Origin: Microbacterium sp. Yaish 1 | Lineage (GTDB): Bacteria; Actinomycetota; Actinomycetes; Actinomycetales; Microbacteriaceae | Direction of reading: 5' to 3' | NCBI RefSeq assembly: GCF_002245215.1 | Contig: NZ_NPMR01000002.1 | Location: 744,001 to 808,000, forward strand | DNA length: 64,000 nt | Shown here: piece by piece, positions 12,556 to 20,682 of the stretch | How positions within the stretch are numbered: position 1 is the first letter of the stretch | How the letters are laid out: each line of letters starts with the position of its first letter | The notes under the pieces: generated by a model | Database searches by the model: none | Seen by the model: only the letters and a program-made list of their open reading frames with translations | What the model was told of the DNA's origin: nothing | Translations under genes and position numbers: made by a program

Positions 12556-13284
12556 GTGGAACGCACCGCCGTCATCGTCGAAGACCAGGCCGACATCCGG
12601 AGCCTGCTCTCGGCGATCCTCGAGTCGAGCGGTTTCACCGTGCACGCGACCGAGAACGGGCTCGAGGCGGTCGAGCTGATCCGAAGCGTCTCCCCCGACG
12701 TCACCACGCTCGACGTCAACATCCCGGGAATCGACGGGTTCGAGGTCGCACGCCGTGTCCGCGCGTTCAGCGACACCTACATCATCTTCATCTCGGCCTT
12801 CGTCGAGCCTGGCGACGCGGAACGCGGGCGCGCAGCCGGCGGCGACGAGTACCTCGGCAAGCCGTTCCGCCCGCGAGACCTCAAGGCGCGCCTCGCCGCG
12901 ATCCCGTCACGACGGCGCCGCGACGAGGCTCCCGTCGACAACATCGCCCCTGCCGCGATGGCGGCGGGCGCGCCGGCCGGCTCCGCTTACGGTGACCTGT
13001 CCGTCGACGAAGGCGGATTCCGCGTCGCCGGCGCGCCCATCGACCTCGCGCCCACCGAATCGGCGGTGCTGCGCGACCTCGTCGTCGCGCATGGACGCAC
13101 GCGGACCAAACACGAGCTGGCCCTCGCCCTGCGCTCTCGCTCGCGCGCCGACGCCCCCGATGCCGATGAGGTCCGTGCGGTCGAGCGCAGCGTCGAGTCG
13201 CTGCGACAGACGCTCGCCGCCGCGGCTGCGTCCACGCTCATCCTCTCGGACCAGGGCATCGGTTATCGCCTCGACCGTTCCTGA
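12556..13284 (+). CDS. Two-component response regulator, receiver plus winged-helix domain
   Basis: The receiver domain (about residues 1-120) has the acidic pair Glu9-Asp10, phosphoacceptor Asp53 (TLDVNIPG), switch Ser80 and Lys102 (GKPF). The C-terminal part (about 145-242) looks like an OmpR/PhoB winged helix, with PTESAVLRDLVVAHGRTRTKHEL and ending in the wing-like SDQGIGYRLDRS. The 242-residue length fits. Start GTG with GGAAGGTGGG upstream; a -10 candidate TACGAT lies about 35 nt before the start. The sensor kinase that probably partners it is on the other strand about 3 kb away, beyond a GGDEF-like membrane protein. The target genes are unknown. Confidence 0.88.
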   Translation: MERTAVIVEDQADIRSLLSAILESSGFTVHATENGLEAVELIRSVSPDVTTLDVNIPGIDGFEVARRVRAFSDTYIIFISAFVEPGDAERGRAAGGDEYLGKPFRPRDLKARLAAIPSRRRRDEAPVDNIAPAAMAAGAPAGSAYGDLSVDEGGFRVAGAPIDLAPTESAVLRDLVVAHGRTRTKHELALALRSRSRADAPDADEVRAVERSVESLRQTLAAAAASTLILSDQGIGYRLDRS

Positions 13285-13302
13285 GCCGACCGGTTCACGC
13301 GA

Positions 13303-14466
13303 TCAGGACGGCTCCGCGAGAAGCACGGCCGACGCCACCCCGGATGATGCGCGGGTCGCCGTCGTCGCGGCAACCTCGATGAGAGCATCCGCGTCGTAGC
13401 CCACGACGTCGCTCAGGGCGACTCCGATCCCGATCGCGGGGAGCACTCCCCCCTCGACCGATGCGAGCGCCTCGAAGAGCGAGCGGTACAGCGCCATGGC
13501 CTGGCGCCGTGCGTCGGCCGCCGAGCCCACGACGGTGATGACGCCGATCCGCTCGGAGCCGACCTCGCCGACGACAGCGAGCGTCGGCGCGTTGGTCGTC
13601 ATGGTGTCACGCCACGTCCGCACGACCTCGTCGCCGACATCGAGGCCGAACGCCGTCGCGATGTATTCGAGTCCGTCGAGCTCGATCACCCAGACCGCCA
13701 TCAGCTCCCGTCGGGCCCGCGCGCGCTGCGCGCTCACGGCGACAGCGCGGCGGAAGCCGGCGCCCGAGACGACCTCGCCCGGCCCGGCATCCCGTCCCTC
13801 CGGCGAATCGGAGCCGCGGACACCGGCCCGGCCGGCACGGAGCACGGACGCGCTCACGACTGCCGTGATCGAGAGGACGACGGTGAGGATGCTGGTCGGC
13901 ACCGAGCCGACCCAGAGCTGAAACGTCTCGCCGTAGCCGAACATCGAGACGACGACGACGCGCGTGAGGTAGAACGCGGCCTGCACGCCGAACACGAGAC
14001 CCAGCGGGAGCGCCGTGCGGGATGCCCCGAGCGCGCCGCGGAAGCACTCCACCGAGGCAGCCGCCGCCGCGAGGCTCAGGGCAGCGAACATCACGAGGGA
14101 GCCGGACCAGTCGTTGCCGCCCAATGCGAACTCGACGGACGCGGCGATCGCGGCGACGATGCCCGCGACCGCCACCAGCGCGCCGGCCCCGCGAACCGTC
14201 CGCCGGTTGTAGGCGCGGCATCCGAGCCACATGAGCCCCGTGCCCACCACCGACGCCGTGTTGCCGCACACGACGGCCCACGCGGTCTCGGGGGCGCTGG
14301 CCCACACGACGTAGAACATCGTCGTCAGCACGGCGCAGAGGAAACCGACCGCCCAGAAGCGGCCGCTCTGCTCGGGGCGCCGCAGCAGCGTGTCGAAGAC
14401 GAAGAGCACGGCACACGCCAGAACCACGATCGCGGTGATCACGGATACGGAGAACTGGTCGATCAT
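13303..14466 (-). CDS. Membrane protein with degenerate GGDEF domain
   Basis: The first ~215 of 387 residues contain about six to seven hydrophobic helices (FSVSVITAIVVLACAVLFVF, FWAVGFLCAVLTTMFYVVW and onward). The C-terminal ~160 residues have the fold order of a diguanylate cyclase domain (VWVIELDGLEYIATAFGLDVGDEVVRTW... then a late LPAIGIGVAL). At the active-site turn the sequence is VGSERIGVI in place of GGDEF, and the metal-binding Asp is not conserved. It is therefore probably inactive as a cyclase and may bind GTP or c-di-GMP or act as a signalling partner. The ATG overlaps the stop of the upstream sensor kinase (ATGA), so the two are co-translated. Confidence 0.75.
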   Translation of the reverse strand: MIDQFSVSVITAIVVLACAVLFVFDTLLRRPEQSGRFWAVGFLCAVLTTMFYVVWASAPETAWAVVCGNTASVVGTGLMWLGCRAYNRRTVRGAGALVAVAGIVAAIAASVEFALGGNDWSGSLVMFAALSLAAAAASVECFRGALGASRTALPLGLVFGVQAAFYLTRVVVVSMFGYGETFQLWVGSVPTSILTVVLSITAVVSASVLRAGRAGVRGSDSPEGRDAGPGEVVSGAGFRRAVAVSAQRARARRELMAVWVIELDGLEYIATAFGLDVGDEVVRTWRDTMTTNAPTLAVVGEVGSERIGVITVVGSAADARRQAMALYRSLFEALASVEGGVLPAIGIGVALSDVVGYDADALIEVAATTATRASSGVASAVLLAEPS

Positions 14467-16139
14467 GACGGCGCTGCCCCCGGTCGACGGGCCGGAAGCG
14501 TCACCGAGAACGTCGACCCCACCCCGAGGACGCTGCTCACCGTGATGTCGCCGCCATGCCTGCGGACGATGTCGCGGCTGATGGCGAGCCCGAGCCCGTT
14601 GCCGGTGACGGCGGAGTCCCGCACCGCGGCTCCACGGTAATAGCGCTGGAACACCGAACCGAGGTCCTCCTCGTTGAGACCGACACCCGAGTCCTGCACC
14701 GCGATGAGTGCCCACTGATCGCCGACCGAGGTGGCGACCGAGACTCGTCCGCGCGGGCGGTTGTACTTCACGGCGTTGGAGAGCAGGTTGTCGAGCACCT
14801 GACGGATGCGAACCGGGTCGGCGTACGCGCGAGCGGGTTCGACGCGGGACACGTCGATCGCGATCCCGCGCTCGCCCGCGCTGACGAGGATGGACTCCAC
14901 CGCGGCGTTGACGATCTCGACGAGATCGATGTCGGCCGGAGACACCGTCAGCTGTGCGGCTGACTTGTGCTGGCTCGACGCAGCGAGCACGTCGCCCACG
15001 AGACGCAGCAACTGGTCCGCGTTCCGGTCGGCCACGCGGAGGTTCTCGAGTGCTGCCTCGGGCACGCCGGGAGTGTCGATCGCGAGTTCGAGGTACCCGA
15101 GGATCGAGGTGAGGGGCGTGCGCAGCTCGTGCGAGACCGACGAGACCAGTGCGTCCCGTTCTCGAAGCGCGTCGGTCTCGGCGGTGACGTCACGGGTGAC
15201 GACGACGGCTCCGGAGTCGCGTCCGTCCGGCTCGATGATGCGCCGTGCAGAGACGCTCAGGACGCGGCGGTCATCGTCGCGCCCGACCTGGATGCGGGCG
15301 TCGGTGAACGCCTCGCCGCGGCGCACGCGTGCGAGCGGATGGTCCTGCGGGTCGAGGGGCGTCGCCCCGTCCGCCGCGTAGACGTCGGGCTGTCCGCTGG
15401 TGCGGGATCCGCGCTGCAGGCGGGCGTGCGCGTCGTTGATGATCGAGGCCGAGCCGTCCGTCTCTATGCGAGCGACGCCGAAGTCCACGCGGTCGAGAGC
15501 CTCCGTGAGCACCTGCTCGTGCCGGCGGGCTCGCTCGAGTGACTGCGTCAGCACCGTCGCCTGGCGGTCGAGGAGGAGCCGCTGGGCGGCGGCCCGCCTG
15601 CTGCTGAGATACGTAGAGGTGCTCACGGCGATCAGAAGCAGCGGCAGCAGGAGGAAACCGAACGAGGAGGGCGACGCATGGATGACGGCCTCCGTCACTC
15701 CGTACGCGGTCAGGGCGAGCACGATGCCGCCGATCCACCCGATCGTGCCGAACCCGGCGGCGAGCCAGATGACCGGGAACACCCAGAGCAGCCCGAATCC
15801 ACCGGTCGGTTCGGCGACCCGCATGACGCCGATCGCCGCGACGTCGCCGAGCGGGATCATCGCGAGCCACAGCGGCGGGAGGTGGCCCCAGGGGACGATG
15901 ATCGCGGCGCCGGTGAGCACGAACACGGCGGTGACCGCGAGGAAGAAGAGGGCGGTGTCGCCGCGGAATCCGATGACGAGGCCGGCTATCGCGACGACGA
16001 GCACCACGGACGTGGTGACGATCTGATTGAGCATCGCCGATCGCGTGCGGTCGCCGTCGCCGAGGACGGCGTCGACCCATCGCGGGGGTGCGGGGAGAAC
16101 ATAGGTCGCCCGCGTGCGCTGCGGCGTGTCCGTCTCCAT
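14463..16139 (-). CDS. Membrane sensor histidine kinase
   Basis: 558 residues. About six transmembrane segments occupy residues 38-178, followed by a short coiled-coil linker, a PAS-like region (about 212-320), a HisKA dimerisation domain with phosphorylated His337 in SSVSHELRTPLTS, and an HATPase domain with N box DNLLSNAVKYN, G1 DSGVGL and G2 GNGLGLAI. It should autophosphorylate and feed a response regulator; the nearest is at 12556. Start ATG without Shine-Dalgarno; TAGTTT ends 6 nt upstream, predicting a leaderless mRNA. The gene is translationally coupled to the degenerate GGDEF protein. The signal sensed is unknown; the multi-helix region has no large extracellular loop. Confidence 0.9.
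   Translation of the reverse strand: METDTPQRTRATYVLPAPPRWVDAVLGDGDRTRSAMLNQIVTTSVVLVVAIAGLVIGFRGDTALFFLAVTAVFVLTGAAIIVPWGHLPPLWLAMIPLGDVAAIGVMRVAEPTGGFGLLWVFPVIWLAAGFGTIGWIGGIVLALTAYGVTEAVIHASPSSFGFLLLPLLLIAVSTSTYLSSRRAAAQRLLLDRQATVLTQSLERARRHEQVLTEALDRVDFGVARIETDGSASIINDAHARLQRGSRTSGQPDVYAADGATPLDPQDHPLARVRRGEAFTDARIQVGRDDDRRVLSVSARRIIEPDGRDSGAVVVTRDVTAETDALRERDALVSSVSHELRTPLTSILGYLELAIDTPGVPEAALENLRVADRNADQLLRLVGDVLAASSQHKSAAQLTVSPADIDLVEIVNAAVESILVSAGERGIAIDVSRVEPARAYADPVRIRQVLDNLLSNAVKYNRPRGRVSVATSVGDQWALIAVQDSGVGLNEEDLGSVFQRYYRGAAVRDSAVTGNGLGLAISRDIVRRHGGDITVSSVLGVGSTFSVTLPARRPGAAPS
16046..16051 (-). other. No regulatory site here; coding position inside the sensor kinase N-terminal region
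   Basis: Placed only to avoid misreading: the -10 hexamer TAGTTT of the sensor kinase is outside the gene, at 16146-16151 on the minus strand, six bases before its ATG. Confidence 0.1.
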
Positions 16140-16145
16140 GATCTG

Positions 16146-16151
16146 AAACTA
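16146..16151 (-). promoter_or_regulatory. -10 element of leaderless sensor-kinase promoter
   Basis: TAGTTT on minus, then CAGATC, then the ATG of the kinase; no Shine-Dalgarno is present. Confidence 0.55.
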
Positions 16152-16212
16152 TCGCGTCCCGGACCGGCCCGGGCACGTGGCGGGCTGATGATCCCGCCTG
16201 CGCACGAAACGG

Positions 16213-16247
16213 CGGAAGGGCCGGAGCACGAGGCTCCGACCCTTCCG
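16213..16247 (-). terminator. Terminator hairpin of rpsA
   Basis: Arms CGGAAGGG and CCCTTCCG enclose a second stem (CGGAGC/GCTCCG) with a 4-nt loop. It lies about 17 nt past the rpsA stop. The following tail is only weakly T-rich (CCGTTTCG), as is common in high-GC actinobacteria. Confidence 0.75.
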
Positions 16248-16263
16248 TCGTGTCAGTGTCGGC

Positions 16264-17721
16264 TCAGCGGCCCGAGAGCTTCTCGCGCAGAGCAGCGAGA
16301 GCCTCGTCGTCGGCGAGGGTGCCACCGCCGGTGCTCGCGGACTGGACGTCCGACGAGAACGACGAGCCGTTGTCGGCGGGAGCCGCGGCCTCGGCCTCGA
16401 GAGCCTTGACGACGGCGGCCTTGTGAGCCTCCCAGCGACCCTGAGCTGCCGCGTACTCGGCCTCCCAGGCAAGACGCTGCTCGTCGAAGCCTTCCTTCCA
16501 CTGGTTGGTCTCCGGGTCGAAGCCCTCGGGGTACTTGTACTCCCCGTTCTCGTCGTACTCGGTGACCATGCCGTAGAGGGCCGGGTCGAACTCGGTGCCG
16601 TAGGGGTCGACCGACTCGTTCGCCTGCTTGAGCGACAGCGAGATGCGGCGACGCTCGAGGTCGATGTCGATGATCTTGACGAAGACCTCTTCGCCGACCG
16701 ACACGACCTGCTCCGCGAGCTCGACGTGCTTGCCCGACAGCTCGGAGATGTGCACGAGGCCCTCGATGCCGTCCGCGACGCGCACGAACGCACCGAACGG
16801 AACGAGCTTGGTGACCTTGCCCGGAGCGACCTGGCCGATCGCGTGGGTACGGGCGAAGACCTGCCACGGGTCCTCCTGCGTCGCCTTCAACGACAGCGAG
16901 ACGCGCTCGCGGTCGAGGTCGACCTCGAGGATCTCGACGGTGACCTCCTGGCCCACCTCGACGACCTCGGAAGCGTGCTCGATGTGCTTCCACGAGAGCT
17001 CGGAGACGTGCACGAGGCCGTCCACGCCGCCGAGGTCGACGAACGCACCGAAGTTGACGATCGACGAGACGACGCCCTTGCGGACCTGACCCTTGTGCAG
17101 GTTGTTGAGGAACGTGGTGCGCGACTCGGACTGCGTCTGCTCGAGCAGGGCGCGGCGCGAGAGCACGACGTTGTTGCGGTTCTTGTCGAGCTCGAGGATC
17201 TTCGCCTCGATCTCCTGGCCGAGGTACGGCGTGAGGTCGCGGACACGGCGCAGCTCGATGAGCGATGCGGGCAGGAAGCCGCGCAGGCCGATGTCGACGA
17301 TCAGACCACCCTTGACGACCTCGATCACGGAGCCGGTGACGACACCGTCGTTCTCCTTGATCTTCTCGACGTCGCCCCAGGCGCGCTCGTACTGCGCACG
17401 CTTCTTGGAGAGGATGAGGCGGCCTTCCTTGTCCTCCTTCTGGAGAACGAGGGCTTCGACCTCGTCACCGACCTTGACGACCTCGTTGGGGTCGACGTCG
17501 TGCTTGATGGAAAGCTCGCGCGAGGGGATGACACCCTCGGTCTTGTAGCCGACGTCGAGGAGGACCTCGTCGCGGTCGATCTTCACCACGGTGCCTTCGA
17601 TGAGGTCACCGTCGTTGAAGAACTTCAGAGTCTTCTCGACCGCGGCCAGGAAGTCCTCAGCAGATCCGATGTCGTTGATAGCGACCTGCTTGGTGGCCGG
17701 GGCGGTCGTTGCGTTAGTCAT
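16264..17721 (-). CDS. rpsA: 30S ribosomal protein S1
   Basis: RNA-binding ribosomal protein that helps load mRNA on the 30S subunit. The 485-residue actinobacterial form has four S1 (OB-fold) repeats at about residues 33-105, 122-190, 208-278 and 295-365, visible from repeated GxVxxIxxxGxFVDLGG...GLVHxSELS patterns, then an acidic, low-complexity tail (AEAAAPADNGSSFSSDV). ATG start; AAGGAC lies about 10 nt upstream. A candidate extended -10 (TGATACCCT) implies a 5' leader of roughly 135 nt, which fits autogenous control known for S1 in other bacteria but is not proven here. Confidence 0.97.
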   Translation of the reverse strand: MTNATTAPATKQVAINDIGSAEDFLAAVEKTLKFFNDGDLIEGTVVKIDRDEVLLDVGYKTEGVIPSRELSIKHDVDPNEVVKVGDEVEALVLQKEDKEGRLILSKKRAQYERAWGDVEKIKENDGVVTGSVIEVVKGGLIVDIGLRGFLPASLIELRRVRDLTPYLGQEIEAKILELDKNRNNVVLSRRALLEQTQSESRTTFLNNLHKGQVRKGVVSSIVNFGAFVDLGGVDGLVHVSELSWKHIEHASEVVEVGQEVTVEILEVDLDRERVSLSLKATQEDPWQVFARTHAIGQVAPGKVTKLVPFGAFVRVADGIEGLVHISELSGKHVELAEQVVSVGEEVFVKIIDIDLERRRISLSLKQANESVDPYGTEFDPALYGMVTEYDENGEYKYPEGFDPETNQWKEGFDEQRLAWEAEYAAAQGRWEAHKAAVVKALEAEAAAPADNGSSFSSDVQSASTGGGTLADDEALAALREKLSGR

Positions 17722-17863
17722 GTAGTGGGTTGTCCTTGTTGGGTCAGGGTGTCGGGCCGCGGCTCTCGGGCGTCATCTCGACGATGACGGCCCCGACCGT
17801 GGCGGATGGTTGTGGATGATGCGTCGTGAACGCATGGCGACAAGGCCACACGAGTGACGATCC

Positions 17864-17869
17864 AGGGTA
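17864..17869 (-). promoter_or_regulatory. Extended -10 promoter candidate for rpsA
   Basis: TACCCT preceded by TGA (TGn extended -10) on the minus strand. It would give a long untranslated leader before rpsA. No clear -35. Confidence 0.4.
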
Positions 17870-17950
17870 TCAGAGCCCGCCCGCGCGATTCCAGTCCCCC
17901 AGCGCTTCCCCGACACCCGGCGACATCCGGCCCGAGACCCTGCCCGATGG

Positions 17951-18370
17951 TCAGTGCAAGGGGTCGACGACGCCGCCGACGTAGAGCCAGCGACCGCGTA
18001 TCCGCGTGAAGCGGCTGACCTCGTGGAGTTCTCCCGAATCCGTGCCGGAACGCCACCGCGCCCGGAACTCGACGGTGCCCTCGGTGTCGTCGGGGCCACC
18101 GGCCGCACGAACGACCGTGAGCCCGGTCCATTGCTCGGGGCCGTCCGACTCGAGGTCATCCGGGCGCGTCGCGGGATGCCAGGTGCGCGCAAGGTGGGCA
18201 CCGTCGTGGACGGCGAACGCGGTGTAGCGCGAACGCATCAGCTGCTCCGCGCTCTGCGCGGCCCGACCGTCGAGAACGGGACCACAGCACGACCCGAACG
18301 ACCCGCCGCCGCAGGGGCAGGGGGCGGTTGCAGCCGGCCGCCGTCGCAGCGCCGCTTCACCGAACGACAT
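17951..18370 (-). CDS. YchJ-type (UPF0225) SEC-C motif protein
   Basis: A 139-residue protein with the SEC-C zinc motif CPCGGGSFGSCC near the N-terminus and the family hallmark AEQLMRSRYTAFAVHD, followed by an NTF2-like fold ending RFTRIRGRWLYVGGVVDP. SEC-C motifs bind zinc; the biochemical role of this family is unknown. I chose the ATG at 18370 with GGGG 5 nt upstream; a GTG two codons earlier is an alternative. The candidate promoter hexamer TAGCCT would start transcription at an out-of-frame AUG, giving a short leaderless reading frame that overlaps this start (see findings). Divergent from the lipoprotein gene. Confidence 0.85.
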   Translation of the reverse strand: MSFGEAALRRRPAATAPCPCGGGSFGSCCGPVLDGRAAQSAEQLMRSRYTAFAVHDGAHLARTWHPATRPDDLESDGPEQWTGLTVVRAAGGPDDTEGTVEFRARWRSGTDSGELHEVSRFTRIRGRWLYVGGVVDPLH

Positions 18371-18395
18371 GTGCACCCCGTCTTCGCATTCCTCC

Positions 18396-18401
18396 AGGCT
18401 A
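18396..18401 (-). promoter_or_regulatory. -10 candidate for the YchJ-type gene
   Basis: TAGCCT on minus. Six bases downstream is an AUG (18389) that begins a 10-codon frame overlapping the YchJ start out of frame. Confidence 0.45.
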
Positions 18402-18448
18402 CGAGACCGCCCTGTGGACAGTTCCCCCGCGCGCCGGGCCGGGCTCGG

Positions 18449-18454
18449 TACGTT
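18449..18454 (+). promoter_or_regulatory. -10 element of leaderless lipoprotein promoter
   Basis: TACGTT, then CGGGGC, then the ATG of the lipoprotein gene; no Shine-Dalgarno. Confidence 0.5.
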
Positions 18455-18460
18455 CGGGGC

Positions 18461-19009
18461 ATGTTCGTCCGACGCCGCCATGCCGTTGCCGCTCTCGTCG
18501 CCGCCCTCCTGCTGACGAGCGGATGCGGCTCCCCCGCGTCACCGCCCGCCTCGCCGACGACCGCGACGACGCCCTCGCCCGCGGACAGCGATGCCGCCGC
18601 TTTCGCCGCCGCCGAGGCGACCTACCGCGCCTACGTCGACGCCCTCAATGCTGTGGACCTCGCTGACCCGTCGACCTTCGAGCCCGTCTACGCCCTCACC
18701 ACCGGCGAAATACTCGAGTCTGATCGAAAGGCTCTTAGCGCGTATAACTCTTCCGGAGTCACGATAAGCGGGCGGACAGAGGTGCGACAGGTCTTCCCTC
18801 ACTCTGTTGACGGCAATGTCGCGGAGCTCTACGTCTGCATCGATGTCTCGTCCGTAACTCTCACGAATGCCGACGGCCAGAGCATGGTTCCCCCTGATCG
18901 CGACCCAGTACAAGCGATGCTGGTGACGGCTGAAAGGGACACACAGCTCGGCACTGGCGCACGGCTAATCGATGTCGTCGCCACCGCGGAGGGGCCGACG
19001 TGCGACTGA
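18461..19009 (+). CDS. Secreted lipoprotein, possibly DUF6318-like
   Basis: 182 residues. A signal peptide (MFVRRRHAVAALVAALLLTSG) ends in a lipobox-like LTSGC with Cys22 as the lipid-modified residue, then a Ser/Thr/Pro/Ala-rich linker and a globular domain starting AEATYRAYVDALNAVDLADPSTF. This domain resembles the actinobacterial DUF6318 lipoproteins, but I cannot confirm that without a search. TACGTT ends 6 nt before the ATG, predicting a leaderless mRNA. From about 18700 onward the codon choice turns AT-richer than neighbouring genes, suggesting an exchanged segment. The stop overlaps the next gene by 10 nt. Confidence 0.75.
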   Translation: MFVRRRHAVAALVAALLLTSGCGSPASPPASPTTATTPSPADSDAAAFAAAEATYRAYVDALNAVDLADPSTFEPVYALTTGEILESDRKALSAYNSSGVTISGRTEVRQVFPHSVDGNVAELYVCIDVSSVTLTNADGQSMVPPDRDPVQAMLVTAERDTQLGTGARLIDVVATAEGPTCD

Positions 19010-19701
19010 CGCCCATCGCCGTGATTATCGTGAGTTTGACCGGCACCACCACCCCTCCCGATGAGCCGCCCCGCGGAACCATCGGCAGCTGGTCAGCGAG
19101 CGCAAGTCAGACTGAGGTACACATCGGAGCAACTATCAGGCGTCCCGGAACTGCGCGCATCGACTCGGGCAGCGCTCCTCGGACAGACCAGCCAGCCCCG
19201 CCGCGGGACTGCGGAGCGCTCAACCGATGCGACGACTTCACGGTGTCGCTCCTGCCGCAGGCGACGCTCGCCGATGTCGCATCCTTCGCTCCGCAGCCCG
19301 CCGCGCTCAGCAGTCAGCCGGCTGGCTTCGCGGTCGCCGGGCTTCCCGTGGACTTCGTGATCGCGGCACCGCAGCACAGCGCCACCGGGACCCTCTTCGA
19401 TCTTCCGGTGACCGTTCGATTCACGCCCGACGACATCGTGATCGCGCCCGGCGACGGGTCGACCCTCAGCGTCGGGAGCACCGCTCGGACCTCCGCGAGC
19501 CACGTCTACCGCTCGCGAGGCAGCTACGTCGCGACCGCCACGGTCCGTTACCGGGCGGAGGTCGACTTCGGCCGCGGGTGGCGGCCCGTCCCGGGCCTCC
19601 TCGACATCCCGACCGCCGGGTATCCGATCGAGGTGCTGGAGGCGCGCGGGACGCTCGTCGACCGCACGTGCACCGAGCCGCCGTCGGGCCCCGGATGCTG
19701 A
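19000..19701 (+). CDS. Putative exported PKD-like domain protein
   Basis: 233 residues; I do not recognise a specific family. A short hydrophobic N-terminus (LTPIAVIIVSLTG) may be a signal or anchor. The C-terminal half reads like an Ig/PKD-type beta domain: PVTVRFTPDDIVIAPGDGSTL followed by the characteristic SHVYRSRGSYVATATVRY. The GTG start has GGAGGGG 5 nt upstream and overlaps the lipoprotein stop codon by 10 nt, so the two are co-translated and probably act together at the cell surface. The first ~45 codons share the AT-richer composition of the 3' half of the upstream gene. Function unknown. Confidence 0.7.
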   Translation: MRLTPIAVIIVSLTGTTTPPDEPPRGTIGSWSASASQTEVHIGATIRRPGTARIDSGSAPRTDQPAPPRDCGALNRCDDFTVSLLPQATLADVASFAPQPAALSSQPAGFAVAGLPVDFVIAAPQHSATGTLFDLPVTVRFTPDDIVIAPGDGSTLSVGSTARTSASHVYRSRGSYVATATVRYRAEVDFGRGWRPVPGLLDIPTAGYPIEVLEARGTLVDRTCTEPPSGPGC

Positions 19702-19746
19702 GCGGCAGGATGCTGCGAGTCCGGCATCCCGTGCCAGGATGATGCG

Positions 19747-20664
19747 ATGAGCGACCGCCTCATGCTGCTCGACAGCGCATCCCTCTACTTCCGCGCGTTC
19801 TACGGCGTGCCCGACACCGTCAAGGATTCCGAGGGCCGGCCCGTCAACGCGGCCCGCGGCTTCCTCGACATGATCGCGAAGCTCGTCGCGACCTACGAGC
19901 CGACCCACCTGATCGCCTGCTGGGACGACGACTGGCGCCCGCAGTGGCGGGTCGACCTGATCCCGACCTACAAGACGCATCGCGTCGCGGAGACGATCGA
20001 GACCGGTCCCGATGTCGAGGTCGTGCCCGACCCGCTCGAGGCGCAGATCCCCACGATCCGCGAGAGCCTCGAGGTTCTCGGCATCCCGATCGTGGGCGCG
20101 CCTCACCACGAGGCCGACGACGTCATCGGCACGCTGTCCACGCGGGCGACCATGCCCGTCGACGTCGTCACCGGAGACCGTGACCTCATCCAGCTGGTCG
20201 ACGACGACCGCGGCATCCGGGTCGTCTACACCGGGCGCGGGATGAGCAACCTCGACGTGCTGACCGGAGAGAGCGTGCTGGCGAAGTACGCCGTGCGCCC
20301 CGAACAGTACGCCGACTTCGCGACGATGCGCGGTGACGCCTCCGACGGGCTCCCCGGCGTCGCGGGGGTGGGCGAGAAGACCGCGGCGACCTTGCTGGCC
20401 GCTCACGGCGACCTCGCCGGGATCCTGGCAGCGGCCGAGAGGGGCGAGGGCATGACGGCCGGCGTGCGGGCGAAGCTGGCCGCGGCCGCCGACTACCTCG
20501 CGGTGGCGCCTCAGGTCGTGCGGGTGGTGCGCGACCTGGACATCGATGCTGTCGACGGCCGCATCCGTTCCACCGATGGCGACGCCGCCGCAGAGGTCGC
20601 CGAGCGCCGCGGGCTGGGCGGCTCGCTCGCACGCGCGGCAGCCGCGCTGCGTAGCCGCGCCTGA
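19747..20664 (+). CDS. 5'-3' exonuclease (flap endonuclease-like)
   Basis: 305 residues equivalent to the N-terminal domain of DNA polymerase I, without the polymerase. Metal-binding acidic motifs are visible: LLDSASLYFRAFYG, CWDDDWRPQWR, HHEADDVIGTL, VTGDRDLIQLV and the helix-hairpin-helix with GDASDGLPGVAGVGEKTA. It should remove 5' flaps or RNA primers. Such stand-alone enzymes are common in actinobacteria beside a full PolA. No Shine-Dalgarno; CAGGAT ends 6 nt before the ATG, a weaker leaderless candidate. It converges on the PHP-domain gene with only 18 nt between stops. Confidence 0.9.
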   Translation: MSDRLMLLDSASLYFRAFYGVPDTVKDSEGRPVNAARGFLDMIAKLVATYEPTHLIACWDDDWRPQWRVDLIPTYKTHRVAETIETGPDVEVVPDPLEAQIPTIRESLEVLGIPIVGAPHHEADDVIGTLSTRATMPVDVVTGDRDLIQLVDDDRGIRVVYTGRGMSNLDVLTGESVLAKYAVRPEQYADFATMRGDASDGLPGVAGVGEKTAATLLAAHGDLAGILAAAERGEGMTAGVRAKLAAAADYLAVAPQVVRVVRDLDIDAVDGRIRSTDGDAAAEVAERRGLGGSLARAAAALRSRA

Positions 20665-20682
20665 CTCCCCCGCACCGCGGCC

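Noticed and set aside
16046..16051. Regulatory element at this position
   Set aside because: The feature entry here marks no site; the actual kinase -10 hexamer is at 16146-16151.
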